Shown here in pieces: positions 56,145 through 64,000 of a stretch of 64,000 nucleotides of DNA. Below the pieces are notes generated by a model. That model saw only the letters and a list, made by a program, of their open reading frames with translations, had not been told where the DNA came from and searched no databases. This stretch comes from Alphaproteobacteria bacterium (GTDB lineage: Bacteria > Pseudomonadota > Alphaproteobacteria > Micropepsales > Micropepsaceae). Position 1 is the stretch's first letter. Every line of letters starts with the position of its first letter. The position numbers and the translations under genes are program-made. The DNA lies in the NCBI GenBank assembly GCA_028865545.1, contig JAGWJY010000011.1, forward strand, positions 1 to 64,000, read 5' to 3'.

Positions 56145-57367
56145 GCGACAATACGCTTTCTGTTCTGGACGAGGTCGAGCGGCGCCCGATCCATTTTTCG
56201 CCCATCGGTCGGCACACCCGATATATGCTGGCGGGATATCTGCGCCACGTGCTCATAGTGACCTCAGTCCTACTGGCGGTCGCGTTGACGATCGACTTGT
56301 GGCCGCAGCTTTATGTTGTCGCCGAGAGCCAGGGGCAGGGCGTGTTGATCGCCATGTGGAGTGTTTTGCGCTTTTCGGCGTTACGCACGCCGGATCTTGT
56401 CGCTCCCTTTCTTCCCTTCGCAACTTTTCTTGGTGTGGTTTGGACGGAAGTCGCGCTCACCAGGTCCGGCGAGCGCATGCTCGTGTTGAACAGCGGCCGT
56501 TCACCAATCCAGTGTTTGGCACCCGTTGTTGTGCTCGGCCTCCTGCTGGGTGCTGTTGAATTCACGATGGACGCGTATTTGGGGCCTGCGGCGATGGCCG
56601 TTCAGATGCACGAGCGGCTTGGTCTGGACGGGCAGCGGTTGGATCGGACACGCAGAGGGGACGATCACTGGATTGTTTCGCCCAACGGTTTACTCAGCAC
56701 GCAGATCGAATATGGGCCGCCTCCGGTTTTGCATAACCTGACCTTCTATAGGCGAGATGCAACAGGACAGTTAATTGAAGTCGACGTGGCGTCCCTCGCG
56801 CGCCAGGTGCCCGGCACAAATCGTTGGCTTATGCGCAATGGCCGTTATTGGGTTTCGCAACGAACAGCCGCAGCCAATGATACTTCGGGCTCGAATTTCG
56901 CGTTGGGCAATCCCGCGGGCGAAACAATGATCCCATTCTCGACCCGGATAGTCTCGCTCGACCTAGATCCTCTTTGGCTCAGCGTTTTCGGGATGGAGGT
57001 ACAATATCTTCCCATGCGCGTGTTGACGACGCTGGCGCAATCCGATCTGGGGGGCTTGCCCAGGGGCCTCTATCGCACGCGTCTTCAAGTGCTCTATGGC
57101 GAAGCTCTGCTTCCCGGCGCTATGGCGCTTTTGGCTGCCTCACTCTCGATGCTTCTTTTGGCCTACGGGACCCCCTCGAAGGCGTTGGTCGTCATCGTTT
57201 TCATCGGCTATGTGGCGCATTTCGGCACCAAGGCGTGCCTGTTGATGGGCGAAAATGGTTACATGCCGCCCGTCATGGCTGGCTGGCTCGTGCCGCTCGC
57301 TCTGTTTGCGACAATTTTCGCGGTCTTTCGCGTCATCGCATGGCAGCGCAGCAGATCTGGCCTCTGA
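56141..57367 (+). CDS. LptG-like permease
   Basis: The 408-residue protein has the LptG layout. It has an N-terminal helix and cytoplasmic coupling region (MLAGYLRHVLIVTSVLLAV), a periplasmic jellyroll with WLMRNGRYWVSQRTAAAND, and C-terminal helices with LPGAMALLAASLSMLLLAYG. It is encoded directly after the LptF-like gene with a 4-base overlap (ATGA). LptB2FG moves lipid from the inner membrane onto the LptC/LptA bridge. No lptC, lptA or lptD gene appears in this window. I start at ATG 56141; the region upstream in frame lies within the LptF gene. Confidence 0.85.
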   Translation: MSDNTLSVLDEVERRPIHFSPIGRHTRYMLAGYLRHVLIVTSVLLAVALTIDLWPQLYVVAESQGQGVLIAMWSVLRFSALRTPDLVAPFLPFATFLGVVWTEVALTRSGERMLVLNSGRSPIQCLAPVVVLGLLLGAVEFTMDAYLGPAAMAVQMHERLGLDGQRLDRTRRGDDHWIVSPNGLLSTQIEYGPPPVLHNLTFYRRDATGQLIEVDVASLARQVPGTNRWLMRNGRYWVSQRTAAANDTSGSNFALGNPAGETMIPFSTRIVSLDLDPLWLSVFGMEVQYLPMRVLTTLAQSDLGGLPRGLYRTRLQVLYGEALLPGAMALLAASLSMLLLAYGTPSKALVVIVFIGYVAHFGTKACLLMGENGYMPPVMAGWLVPLALFATIFAVFRVIAWQRSRSGL

Positions 57368-57399
57368 CGGCTTACTCGAACTAGGCAATTGACGAATAT

Positions 57400-58080
57400 T
57401 CAGTGCGGAACAATGTGGTCGCGCAAAGCCTTGCCGCTAAGTTTGTCGATACCAAAAATATCCATCGCCGTCACGCTCGGCAGAAGGCCACTGTTGTCGA
57501 CCTGGAGATAAACATAGTCCAGTTTTACCCAGCGCTCTCCAATCTTCATCAATGCTTCCGGACGTCCGTGTCCGTCCAGGTCGACGCTGATCGTTCGCTC
57601 TGGCATCGCGGCAACTTTGAATGTCACAGCGCCGTTCGACCCGCCGCGCGCAACCGATTTGACACCATAGGCCATCATACGCTCGATGAAGTTGAGCGGT
57701 TTCTTGTGGCCATCGACATTGTACCAGCGCCAATAAGCAACAACCGGCGTTGTCGAGTCGATGCTTCCATTTGAATCTATGTTCGCCGCATAAATGACAG
57801 TGTTGGAGTTAACGGAGCGCTGAATATAGAAAAGCATATTCGGCTCGTTCGGCACCGGAAATTCTGGTCTCACACTTGGGATGTGATCCAATTCGGTCAC
57901 CTGGCTCACCAATTCGCGTCCATTGGCTTCGACATTTGCTGCGAGCGCCAAGCCAATTACCGCCACAACACCTACAAAAAAGTGACGCAAGGTTTTCGCT
58001 TGCCTCGAACTTGGTTTCGTCCGGCTTCGTATCTCCAAAATATGTCGCGACGGATTAGACGCTCTCACGGGCCATAGCAT
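57400..58080 (-). CDS. DUF4833-domain protein
   Basis: The protein, about 226 residues with the start used here, matches DUF4833: PNMLFYIQRSVNSNTVIYAA, TTPVVAYWRWYNVDG, ERMMAYGVKSVARG and a final AMDIFGIDKLSGKAL. A hydrophobic stretch (HFFVGVVAVIGLALAANVEA) indicates an export signal starting near residue 31, so the mature domain is periplasmic. The true start is uncertain: ATG 58080, GTG 58068 and TTG 57990 are all possible. The upstream GT4 gene overlaps it by 26 bases in the glycan cluster. The biochemical role of DUF4833 is unknown. Confidence 0.7.
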   Translation of the reverse strand: MLWPVRASNPSRHILEIRSRTKPSSRQAKTLRHFFVGVVAVIGLALAANVEANGRELVSQVTELDHIPSVRPEFPVPNEPNMLFYIQRSVNSNTVIYAANIDSNGSIDSTTPVVAYWRWYNVDGHKKPLNFIERMMAYGVKSVARGGSNGAVTFKVAAMPERTISVDLDGHGRPEALMKIGERWVKLDYVYLQVDNSGLLPSVTAMDIFGIDKLSGKALRDHIVPH

Positions 58081-59272
58081 CCAGTTCGCTGTTTGCAGTA
58101 AGTCCTGTTCGCTTTTTCTGAACTGCTTGTTCATACACTGCGAAGAGCCTTTCGAAGTGACCTTCGATATCGCCTATTCGTTGCCGTCCTGCCTCGAGCG
58201 CCGCGATTGAAAGGCTCGTTCGATTTCGCCCCAGCAGATCCAGGATCGCCTGCGCGGCAGAATCCGAGTCGCCCGGTGGGTAGGTTTGGGCATACTCCGG
58301 GGCGGCCAGCTCGCCCGCGCCGCCCGCTTGTGGCACGATCACCGGGGTGCCGCAGCAAAGCGCTTCCGCGACGACGAATCCAAAGGTCTCCGCGCTCGAA
58401 CAATGAAGAAGCGCGTCCGCGCTGGCAATCATACGAGCAAGCATTGCGCGATCATTCACCCAACCTGCAACGTGAACGTGCGGAACTCGTGCAGCCTTGG
58501 TCTGAATACTGCCATGGATAAAGCCGTCGCCGATGAGATAAAGGCCGACCGACCGGGATCGTTGAGCCTTACTCACCGCATCTATTGCGACGGTGACGCG
58601 CTTTTCCGGATGATGGCGCCCGATGTTGACGAGCAGCGCAGCACCGGGATCAAGTCCGCATTTCTCGAGCATTGTTGCGCGCAATGCTGTGTCACGAAGG
58701 CCAGGACCGAACCATGCCGTCTCCACGCCAAACGGTACGACGTGCAGATTGCGCAATCCGTAGTTGGAAAAACGCGCGGCAAGCCATGAACCGGAAACGA
58801 CGCAGCCGTCGAACGACGCATTCAAACGACGTAGATACGACCAATACCAGCCGAAGAGCCGGTCAATTGTGGAAGGCGACATCAGCCCAGCCAGAAGTGT
58901 CTGCGGGTACACGGCGACCGGATCGGCGTGCATGAACAACATCTTCACGGCGGGACCTTGCCATTGCGCGACAATCCACCCGCCACGCCAGGGCGACGAG
59001 CCTTCGACCACATCCGGTGCCTCGTCGTCTAGAATCTTCCAGACGTCCCGTGCGTGCCAGAACATGCGGTAGTTGCGGTCGAACGGCAATTGCGGCGCCT
59101 CGACCCACACCAGCTTGCCGCCCTCCCGCGTCTCAACGAGGTTCCTCGTACCGGGTGCTATTACTGTCAGCGAATGGCGATGTCTCGCCGCCGCCTTGAA
59201 CTTTTGATCGACATAGTTGCGCACGCCGCCACCGGTCGGAGAGTAGAATTCCGAGATGTCGACGATCTTCAC
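58055..59272 (-). CDS. GT4-family glycosyltransferase
   Basis: The 405-residue protein has the GT4 signs: KIVDISEFYSPTGGGVRNYV with the Gly-rich loop, SWLAARFSNYGLRNLHVVPF, LLVNIGRHHPEKRVTVAID in the donor domain, and SSAETFGFVVAEALCCGTPV with both conserved glutamates. It uses GTG 59272, overlapping the stop of the previous GT4 gene by 4 bases (GTGA), so the two are translated together. It probably adds one sugar of the same product as its partner. It overlaps the start of the DUF4833 gene. Confidence 0.9.
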   Translation of the reverse strand: MKIVDISEFYSPTGGGVRNYVDQKFKAAARHRHSLTVIAPGTRNLVETREGGKLVWVEAPQLPFDRNYRMFWHARDVWKILDDEAPDVVEGSSPWRGGWIVAQWQGPAVKMLFMHADPVAVYPQTLLAGLMSPSTIDRLFGWYWSYLRRLNASFDGCVVSGSWLAARFSNYGLRNLHVVPFGVETAWFGPGLRDTALRATMLEKCGLDPGAALLVNIGRHHPEKRVTVAIDAVSKAQRSRSVGLYLIGDGFIHGSIQTKAARVPHVHVAGWVNDRAMLARMIASADALLHCSSAETFGFVVAEALCCGTPVIVPQAGGAGELAAPEYAQTYPPGDSDSAAQAILDLLGRNRTSLSIAALEAGRQRIGDIEGHFERLFAVYEQAVQKKRTGLTANSELDAMARESV

Positions 59273-60528
59273 GATGGCGTATCCGCGAGCAGAGATTTGT
59301 AGTATCCCAGGATACGCGCCATCGCTTCGTCCCAGCTAAAGTCGAGGCTGCGTTCGCGGGCCGCCGCTCCCATCTGTCGTTGCAGTTCCGGATCGCGCAC
59401 CAGCGTCGTGATGTACTCCGCAAATTCTTGCGCGCGTCCAGGCATGGCGAGATAACCAGTTCGCCCCTGTGCAACGAGAGAGCGGCTGCCCGTGGCGTCG
59501 GCGCATACGCATGGAAGTCCGGACGCCATCGCCTCTAGGGTGACATTGCCAAAGGTCTCGGTTTCGCTTGGAAACAGAAAGGCGTCGGAGGATGCATAGG
59601 CTTGGGCAAGTTCTTCTCCCTCAAGAAAGCCCGTGAAGACGGCGCGGGGTAACTGCCGCTCCAGTGCGGCGCGCTCCGGGCCGTCGCCCACAATCACGCT
59701 GCGGTGGGGGACGCCTTGCGCTTCCAGCAGCCGCAGCGTACCGACCAGAGTGTCTAACTGCTTCTCACGCACAAGCCGCGAGACGAAGGCGACAACAAAC
59801 TCGCTGTCGCTGATGCCGTGTTTCCCGCGCCAGACGTCCGATCGGTTGTCGGGATTGAATTGCACCGTGTCGACGCCCCGCGGCCAGAGGCGGAAGTTGT
59901 TTCTGACGCCGTCTGCTAGTAGGGCGTCGATCATGGACTGGGATGGAACGTAAACCTCGCGGCAGGCGCCGTACGATTGGCGCAGATAGTATTTGAGGGG
60001 GGCGCCTAATCCAGCCACGTACCAATAGTGCTTGAGGTAGGTCTCAAAGCGGGTGTGGCACGAGGCAACGACGGGAATTTTCCACTTCCGTGCGATCCGC
60101 AATGCACTGCGGCCCAGCAGATCGGGCGCCAGCGCGATGTGAATGAGATCCGGCTGGAATGCACGGAGTCTTTTCACAGCTTGCCGTGACAAACCGAACG
60201 CTAGGCGATATTCCGGCCGTGGTGGCAAGGGTACGGATGGAACGGCGACGAGAGTGCCATGATGGGCGAAGGCGGGGGCCTTCCCGACGGGTGCGAAGAC
60301 AAGCACCTCTACCCCCTGTTGCTCGAGATACGCAACCAAGCGGTTCAGTGTCAGCGCGACGCCGTCTTTAATGTAGTTATACGAACTGGCAACTAGGGCC
60401 ACGCGAAGCGGGCGATTTTCGTTGCCGCGTGGTGGTTGTCCGGCCAATGTCCGACTACTCGAATCTATAGTGCACGCACGGCCGTTGTCGTGCCCTTCGA
60501 CACGCCTATGTACTTGAACGGAAACCAC
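59269..60528 (-). CDS. GT4-family glycosyltransferase (mannosyltransferase PimB/MgtA-like)
   Basis: The protein of up to 419 residues has LRVALVASSYNYIKDGVALT, HIALAPDLLGRSALRIARKW, CHTRFETYLKHYW and the donor-domain FVSRLVREKQLDTLVGTLR and SETETFGNVTLEAMASGLPC. The pattern is that of lipid-linked mannosyl- or glucosyl-transferases such as PimB/MgtA. The start is uncertain because no ATG is in frame: GTG 60528 is the longest; TTG 60447 (LAGQPPRGNE) would be a shorter alternative. It heads the minus-strand GT pair and is divergent from an SDR gene. Confidence 0.85.
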   Translation of the reverse strand: MVSVQVHRRVEGHDNGRACTIDSSSRTLAGQPPRGNENRPLRVALVASSYNYIKDGVALTLNRLVAYLEQQGVEVLVFAPVGKAPAFAHHGTLVAVPSVPLPPRPEYRLAFGLSRQAVKRLRAFQPDLIHIALAPDLLGRSALRIARKWKIPVVASCHTRFETYLKHYWYVAGLGAPLKYYLRQSYGACREVYVPSQSMIDALLADGVRNNFRLWPRGVDTVQFNPDNRSDVWRGKHGISDSEFVVAFVSRLVREKQLDTLVGTLRLLEAQGVPHRSVIVGDGPERAALERQLPRAVFTGFLEGEELAQAYASSDAFLFPSETETFGNVTLEAMASGLPCVCADATGSRSLVAQGRTGYLAMPGRAQEFAEYITTLVRDPELQRQMGAAARERSLDFSWDEAMARILGYYKSLLADTPS

Positions 60529-60675
60529 AAGCCATCCCTGAGCCGCCCATTATTATGGCCTTTACAAGAGGTCGCGGGCGTGTCCTTGTCAACTTGTTTG
60601 TGCACCTTTCCGTTCTTCGGGAGCACGCATGCGGGGCACCCTCGCGTTGGTCGTTTTTCTGGCATAGCAGAACCA

Positions 60676-61449
60676 ATGACCGCCAAAACCATACTGATCA
60701 CTGGTGCCTCAAGTGGTATCGGGGCCGCGCTCGCCCGCGCCTACGCCGTGCCGGGCAACCGGCTTATGCTGTGGGGACGGAACGAAGAGCGTCTCAATGC
60801 GCTGGCGGAGCAATGCCGCGCACGCGGTGCTGAACTTGAGATTGTGCGCTTCGACCTTGCCGATTTCAGTCAACTGCTCGACAATCTCGGGGCGTCGGAC
60901 ACGCGCAACCCAATTGATCTCGCCATCTTCAACGCCGGACTGGGCGGCAGCCTGCCGCGGGATCGTGTCGCACAAGACGTTCACGCTGCGCAAAGGATGG
61001 TGAACGTGAATTTCACGGCACCCGTCCTCGGGGCAAATCTGCTTGCGGAGCGCATGGCGAAGCGCGGTCAAGGGCGGATTGTTTTTGTCGGTTCGGTCGC
61101 CGCATCCTTTCCGCTACCGATGGCGCCCGTGTATGCCGGAACAAAGGCAGGGCTTGCCTTATTCGCGGAGGCATTCCAATTGCGGCTCGAAAAATACGGC
61201 GTCGATGTGACGTTAGTCTCGCCGGGTTTCGTCGATACGCCGATGAGTCGCAGCCTTAGCGAACCAAGGCCGTTTCTTATTGGCGCTGATGCGGCCGCAG
61301 CAATTATCACTAGAAAAATTGAACGCGGCGCACGGCATATTGTCGTCCCATGGCAGTTCGCCGTCATCCGCGCGCTTGTCAACATGGTACCGGGAGTAAT
61401 TATGCGTACAGTACTCACGCAGCTTTCACGCCTTCCATTCGGGGAATGA
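60676..61449 (+). CDS. SDR-family oxidoreductase of the glycolipid cluster
   Basis: The 257-residue protein starts at ATG 60676 with AKTILITGASSGIGAALARA for NAD(P), then AIFNAGLGG, the catalytic Ser in VGSVAASFPLP, and Tyr-Ala-Gly-Thr-Lys (YAGTKAG) before SPGFVDTPM. The C-terminal amphipathic HIVVPWQFAVIRALVN region could bind membrane. It would reduce or oxidise a lipid or sugar precursor. It lies beside the GT4 pair and upstream of the membrane protein. If this cluster makes a sphingolipid-like product, an SDR of this class would be expected, but this is inference. Confidence 0.88.
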   Translation: MTAKTILITGASSGIGAALARAYAVPGNRLMLWGRNEERLNALAEQCRARGAELEIVRFDLADFSQLLDNLGASDTRNPIDLAIFNAGLGGSLPRDRVAQDVHAAQRMVNVNFTAPVLGANLLAERMAKRGQGRIVFVGSVAASFPLPMAPVYAGTKAGLALFAEAFQLRLEKYGVDVTLVSPGFVDTPMSRSLSEPRPFLIGADAAAAIITRKIERGARHIVVPWQFAVIRALVNMVPGVIMRTVLTQLSRLPFGE

Positions 61450-61529
61450 ATATTGCCCGCCGCAAAACAACCATTGTACAGTAAAGTACCATGTTTTATC
61501 CGGCGGCGGTTTAATCGGAAAAGTTGCGT

Positions 61530-62492
61530 ATGGGGATGTTCACGCAAATCTGGCGCGGTCTCGAAAGAACCGCAGCGGTATTGAATGCCCGCTGGGGCAA
61601 GCCGGCGTTGCACGTGTTCCGCTGGGGCATTCCAATCCTGCTGCTCGCATTTTTGGGTTACAGCCTGACGCAGCTTGGATGGCGCCATGTCTGGGACGCG
61701 AGACCTACCGCCTTCAGCTTCTACTTTGTCCTACTCTTGCCATTCTTCGTTCAACCTGTTGCCGATCTCATCATCTATCGCAATTTGCTCGGCGTTGGCC
61801 GGTCTCTCCCTCTCTCCATATTGCTTCGCAAACGATATATGAACAGCATAATGTTGGATTATTCCGGTGAAGCTTATTTTTTCTTTTGGGCCAGGAAGAA
61901 CCTGGATTTGAAAAAGGGCGTTCTGTTGCACGCGGTAAAGGACACGAATGTTCTTTCTGCGGGTGCCGGTCTGGCGATGGTCTGGCTGATGCTGTTGGCC
62001 TTGGTGGCGAGCGGTGTCATGAAATTGCCGACGTTCTTGCCAGCTAATTTATGGACGCTTGTCATGGTGGGCTCGCTTCCTCTGGTTCTTTGCATTGCTC
62101 TGATCATGGGGGGGCGCAGGGTTACTGTCCTAAGCCGCGGCGACGTCGCTACGACGTTTGCCATACATCTCGTGCGCAGTGTTACAGCTCTTGCACTTGA
62201 ATTTGCGCTCTGGTGGCTTTCGGGCGCTTTACCGTCGGCGACTGTTTGTCTCGAATTCATTGCCCTGCGGCTTCTGATCACGCGGCTACCGCTGGTGCCA
62301 AACAAGGAACTTGTCTTCGTCGGCGTTGGAATTGCCGCGGCAGGGTTGCTGGACGTGTCCGCCCCAAGAGTGGCCGCGGTTCTGGTCATCATGACGACGG
62401 TGAGTTTGCTCCAGGAGTTTGCGCTAGTCGGCTTACCGTGGCTTTTAGAGCAATTCCAAATCCGTCACCGCGTGGATCAGACCGCATCGTGA
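61530..62492 (+). CDS. Membrane protein, LPG_synthase_TM / flippase-like family
   Basis: The 320-residue protein has about eight hydrophobic helices (from HVFRWGIPILLLAFLGYSL to QEFALVGLPWLLEQFQ). Its central region, with LRKRYMNSIMLDYSGEAYFF and SRGDVATTFAIHLVRSVTAL, resembles the lysylphosphatidylglycerol-synthase transmembrane (UPF0104-like) family. Members act in lipid or glycolipid transport and synthesis, but most have no proven role. ATG 61530 is used, with ATG 61536 and TTG 61524 as alternatives. The stop overlaps the following GT39-like gene (GTGA), so the two work together. Confidence 0.72.
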   Translation: MGMFTQIWRGLERTAAVLNARWGKPALHVFRWGIPILLLAFLGYSLTQLGWRHVWDARPTAFSFYFVLLLPFFVQPVADLIIYRNLLGVGRSLPLSILLRKRYMNSIMLDYSGEAYFFFWARKNLDLKKGVLLHAVKDTNVLSAGAGLAMVWLMLLALVASGVMKLPTFLPANLWTLVMVGSLPLVLCIALIMGGRRVTVLSRGDVATTFAIHLVRSVTALALEFALWWLSGALPSATVCLEFIALRLLITRLPLVPNKELVFVGVGIAAAGLLDVSAPRVAAVLVIMTTVSLLQEFALVGLPWLLEQFQIRHRVDQTAS

Positions 62493-64000
62493 GGGGACGA
62501 CACGGCCGATATGACCGGCTGGCGCGGTGGTACCGCTCGCCAATCTTCTGGATTCTCTGTGCCGCGGCCGTGATCCGATTGGCGGGTATCACATGGGGCC
62601 TGCCGGCTTCGGACGGCTGGGATGATGACGGGATCGCTCCACGCAATTTTCTGGTGGGGCTCGTCGAGACTTATGCGGGCGGTTCGTTCTTTACCTATCC
62701 GCCACTTCACATGATCGTCCTTACAATACTTACAGCTCCTGGATGGATTACGGCGCTGTTTAGGGCACATTCGTTCGCCCAACGCGACGTGATCGCCGAG
62801 ATTATCCAAGTTCCTTTCATGACATTCTTCGCGGTAGTGGCGCGTTTGGTCAGCGCCGCCATGTCTGTCGGTACCATATATTTGGTTGGTAAGATGGCCG
62901 AGACGGTGGGCGGCAGACGGGCCGGTTTGTTTGCGGCTGCGGCATGCGCGCTCAATGCGGCGCTGACCTATTACGGTCAAGTCACCAATTTGGACGGCCC
63001 GTATCTGTTTTGGTCCGCACTCTCTCTCTGGGGATGCATGCGTGTGATCGCGGAACACGAACTCCGTCACGTGCGTTGGGCCGCACTGTCCGCCGTCGCG
63101 GCCGTCGCCACCAAAGACCAAGCCTATGCCGTCTTCCTGATAAGTGCGCCGCTCATACTTCTGATCTGGCTTGCTACCGACCCTTGGCCCCGCGCAAACG
63201 CGCGCAGCGTGATGACGACAATCCTCCTTTGGACGGGCATAGCGGCATTTGCGCTGCTTGCGATTGATGGAGCGATCGTCAACCCGGTTGGTTTCGCGAG
63301 ACGTGTCTCGTTTCTTATCGGTCCGGCAAGCAAGGATTACGCTCAATACCAGAACAACTGGATTGGTCGCGCGGTTCTACTGAAAGACATGTGGTCGTAT
63401 TTTCCGCGGTACTATCCGCCCGCTGCGGCATTGCTGGGTGTGTTCGGCGTCCTGCTTCATGCCGTCCGTTTGCGCCGGGATCGCGCACTTTTTGTTGCCG
63501 GGCTGTTGCCTCTGCTCGCGATCGTCTCGTTCACCATCGCTTTCAACTTCGTCGCATTGCGTTCGGAAAGCCGCTTCTTTCTGCCTCAGTCGATACTCCT
63601 CGCTGTCTATATCGGCATCGCGGTCGACAGGTTCGTCTTTGGATTATATCCATCGATGGCCGAGCCGTTGTTCCGGTACGTCGTGCGCGGACTGGTTTTG
63701 GCGATTGCCGTCGCTGCGTTTTATCAATGCGCTGGAATCGACGCAGCATTCTTGGGAGATCCGCGTTATGATGCAGAACGTTGGCTGCGTTCCAATGTCC
63801 ATTCGGGCGACACAATCGAGACCTATGGCCTTAACGCTTATCTGCCACGCTTCCCCAAAGACGCGTATGTGACTCGTCTTGACACGAAAAAACTAACCGC
63901 ACGCAATCCGCTACCGCACGTCACGGAGCTTGACCAACCCTTTGGATCGGTTGCTAAGCGACATCCGCGCTTCATTGTTGTCAGTGGATTCTGGGTTAAG
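62489..64000 (+). CDS. GT39-like membrane glycosyltransferase (partial, 3' end outside window)
   Basis: Starting at GTG 62489 the frame is open without a stop for 504 codons to the window end, so the gene is truncated by the window. The protein resembles family 39 (PMT/ArnT-like) membrane glycosyltransferases: an N-terminal helix, then a loop with acidic WDDDGIAPRNFLVGL and FFTYPPLHMIVLTILTA, then repeated membrane helices (e.g. SFTIAFNFVALRSESRFFLP). These enzymes transfer sugars from polyprenyl-phosphate donors on the periplasmic face. It belongs with the membrane gene upstream. The C-terminus, which would help confirm the family, is missing. Confidence 0.75.
   Translation, partial: MRGRHGRYDRLARWYRSPIFWILCAAAVIRLAGITWGLPASDGWDDDGIAPRNFLVGLVETYAGGSFFTYPPLHMIVLTILTAPGWITALFRAHSFAQRDVIAEIIQVPFMTFFAVVARLVSAAMSVGTIYLVGKMAETVGGRRAGLFAAAACALNAALTYYGQVTNLDGPYLFWSALSLWGCMRVIAEHELRHVRWAALSAVAAVATKDQAYAVFLISAPLILLIWLATDPWPRANARSVMTTILLWTGIAAFALLAIDGAIVNPVGFARRVSFLIGPASKDYAQYQNNWIGRAVLLKDMWSYFPRYYPPAAALLGVFGVLLHAVRLRRDRALFVAGLLPLLAIVSFTIAFNFVALRSESRFFLPQSILLAVYIGIAVDRFVFGLYPSMAEPLFRYVVRGLVLAIAVAAFYQCAGIDAAFLGDPRYDAERWLRSNVHSGDTIETYGLNAYLPRFPKDAYVTRLDTKKLTARNPLPHVTELDQPFGSVAKRHPRFIVVSGFWVK

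Noticed and set aside
1-64000. CRISPR arrays, rRNA genes or intact insertion sequences
   Set aside because: No regularly spaced direct repeats, rRNA-like sequence, transposase frame or terminal repeat pair was seen on reading the window.

Overview
The window is GC-rich chromosomal DNA from an alphaproteobacterium. The signs are a gene-transfer-agent-type tail protein followed by a DUF2793 protein, the gene order ccmE / degP / feuP-feuQ-like pair / glnE that is typical of Rhizobiales and relatives, an OmpR-type regulator family of feuP type, and a BTLCP-family transglutaminase-like protein. A lineage near Rhizomicrobium or Micropepsaceae is only a guess. There are no rRNA genes, CRISPR arrays or intact insertion sequences; one tRNA-Gly(GCC) is present.

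Layout. 1-5731: the end of a TPR-like gene, a palindromic repeat, then a tail-tip/lysis module (megatron-type tail protein, DUF2793 protein, M15A peptidase, holin-like protein). 5738-15519: housekeeping and small secreted proteins, a nitroreductase, a PepSY protein with a two-component system, a large protein of unknown function, two divergent CoA-transferases, and a lipoprotein. 15619-23233: ccmE, degP, feuP/feuQ-like genes, glnE and tRNA-Gly. 23764-26403: a GH3 glycosidase. 26483-37600: a sulfur-linked locus. 37945-49288: an aspartic protease/TPR pair, a transglutaminase-like lipoprotein, two SDRs, an aquaporin/GH15/SDR operon, and an orphan MASE1 histidine kinase. 49370-64000: a surface-glycan or glycolipid cluster with four GT4 glycosyltransferases, a FemAB-like GNAT protein, a deacetylase, an LptB-LptF-LptG-like exporter, a DUF4833 protein, an SDR, a membrane protein and a GT39-like gene cut by the window end.

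The most notable system is at 28.9-37.6 kb. A SqrR/BigR-type ArsR regulator with a cysteine pair 66 residues apart sits between two transcription units. Rightward runs tusA, an MvhD-like gene, an HdrA carrying an inserted NfnB/GltD-type NAD(P)H module, a second HdrA, a winged-helix protein, HdrC, HdrB and DsrE2. Leftward runs a small membrane protein, a FadL/OmpP1-type outer-membrane protein and two small envelope proteins. ATTC/GAAT inverted repeats, the type of site I recall for SqrR/BigR regulators, lie upstream of both units. I infer a sulfane-sulfur-responsive regulon in which TusA/DsrE2 deliver persulfide sulfur to an Hdr complex that exchanges electrons with NAD(P)H. The layout differs from the canonical sHdr pathway (no lipoate-binding protein or second HdrB/HdrC here), and both HdrB and MvhD have lost the cysteines of one half.

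A second candidate system is the Lpt-like exporter embedded with FemAB-like, deacetylase, glycosyltransferase and SDR genes, away from lptA/lptC/lptD. It could export a special glycolipid (for example a sphingolipid-type lipid) rather than LPS; that is inference.
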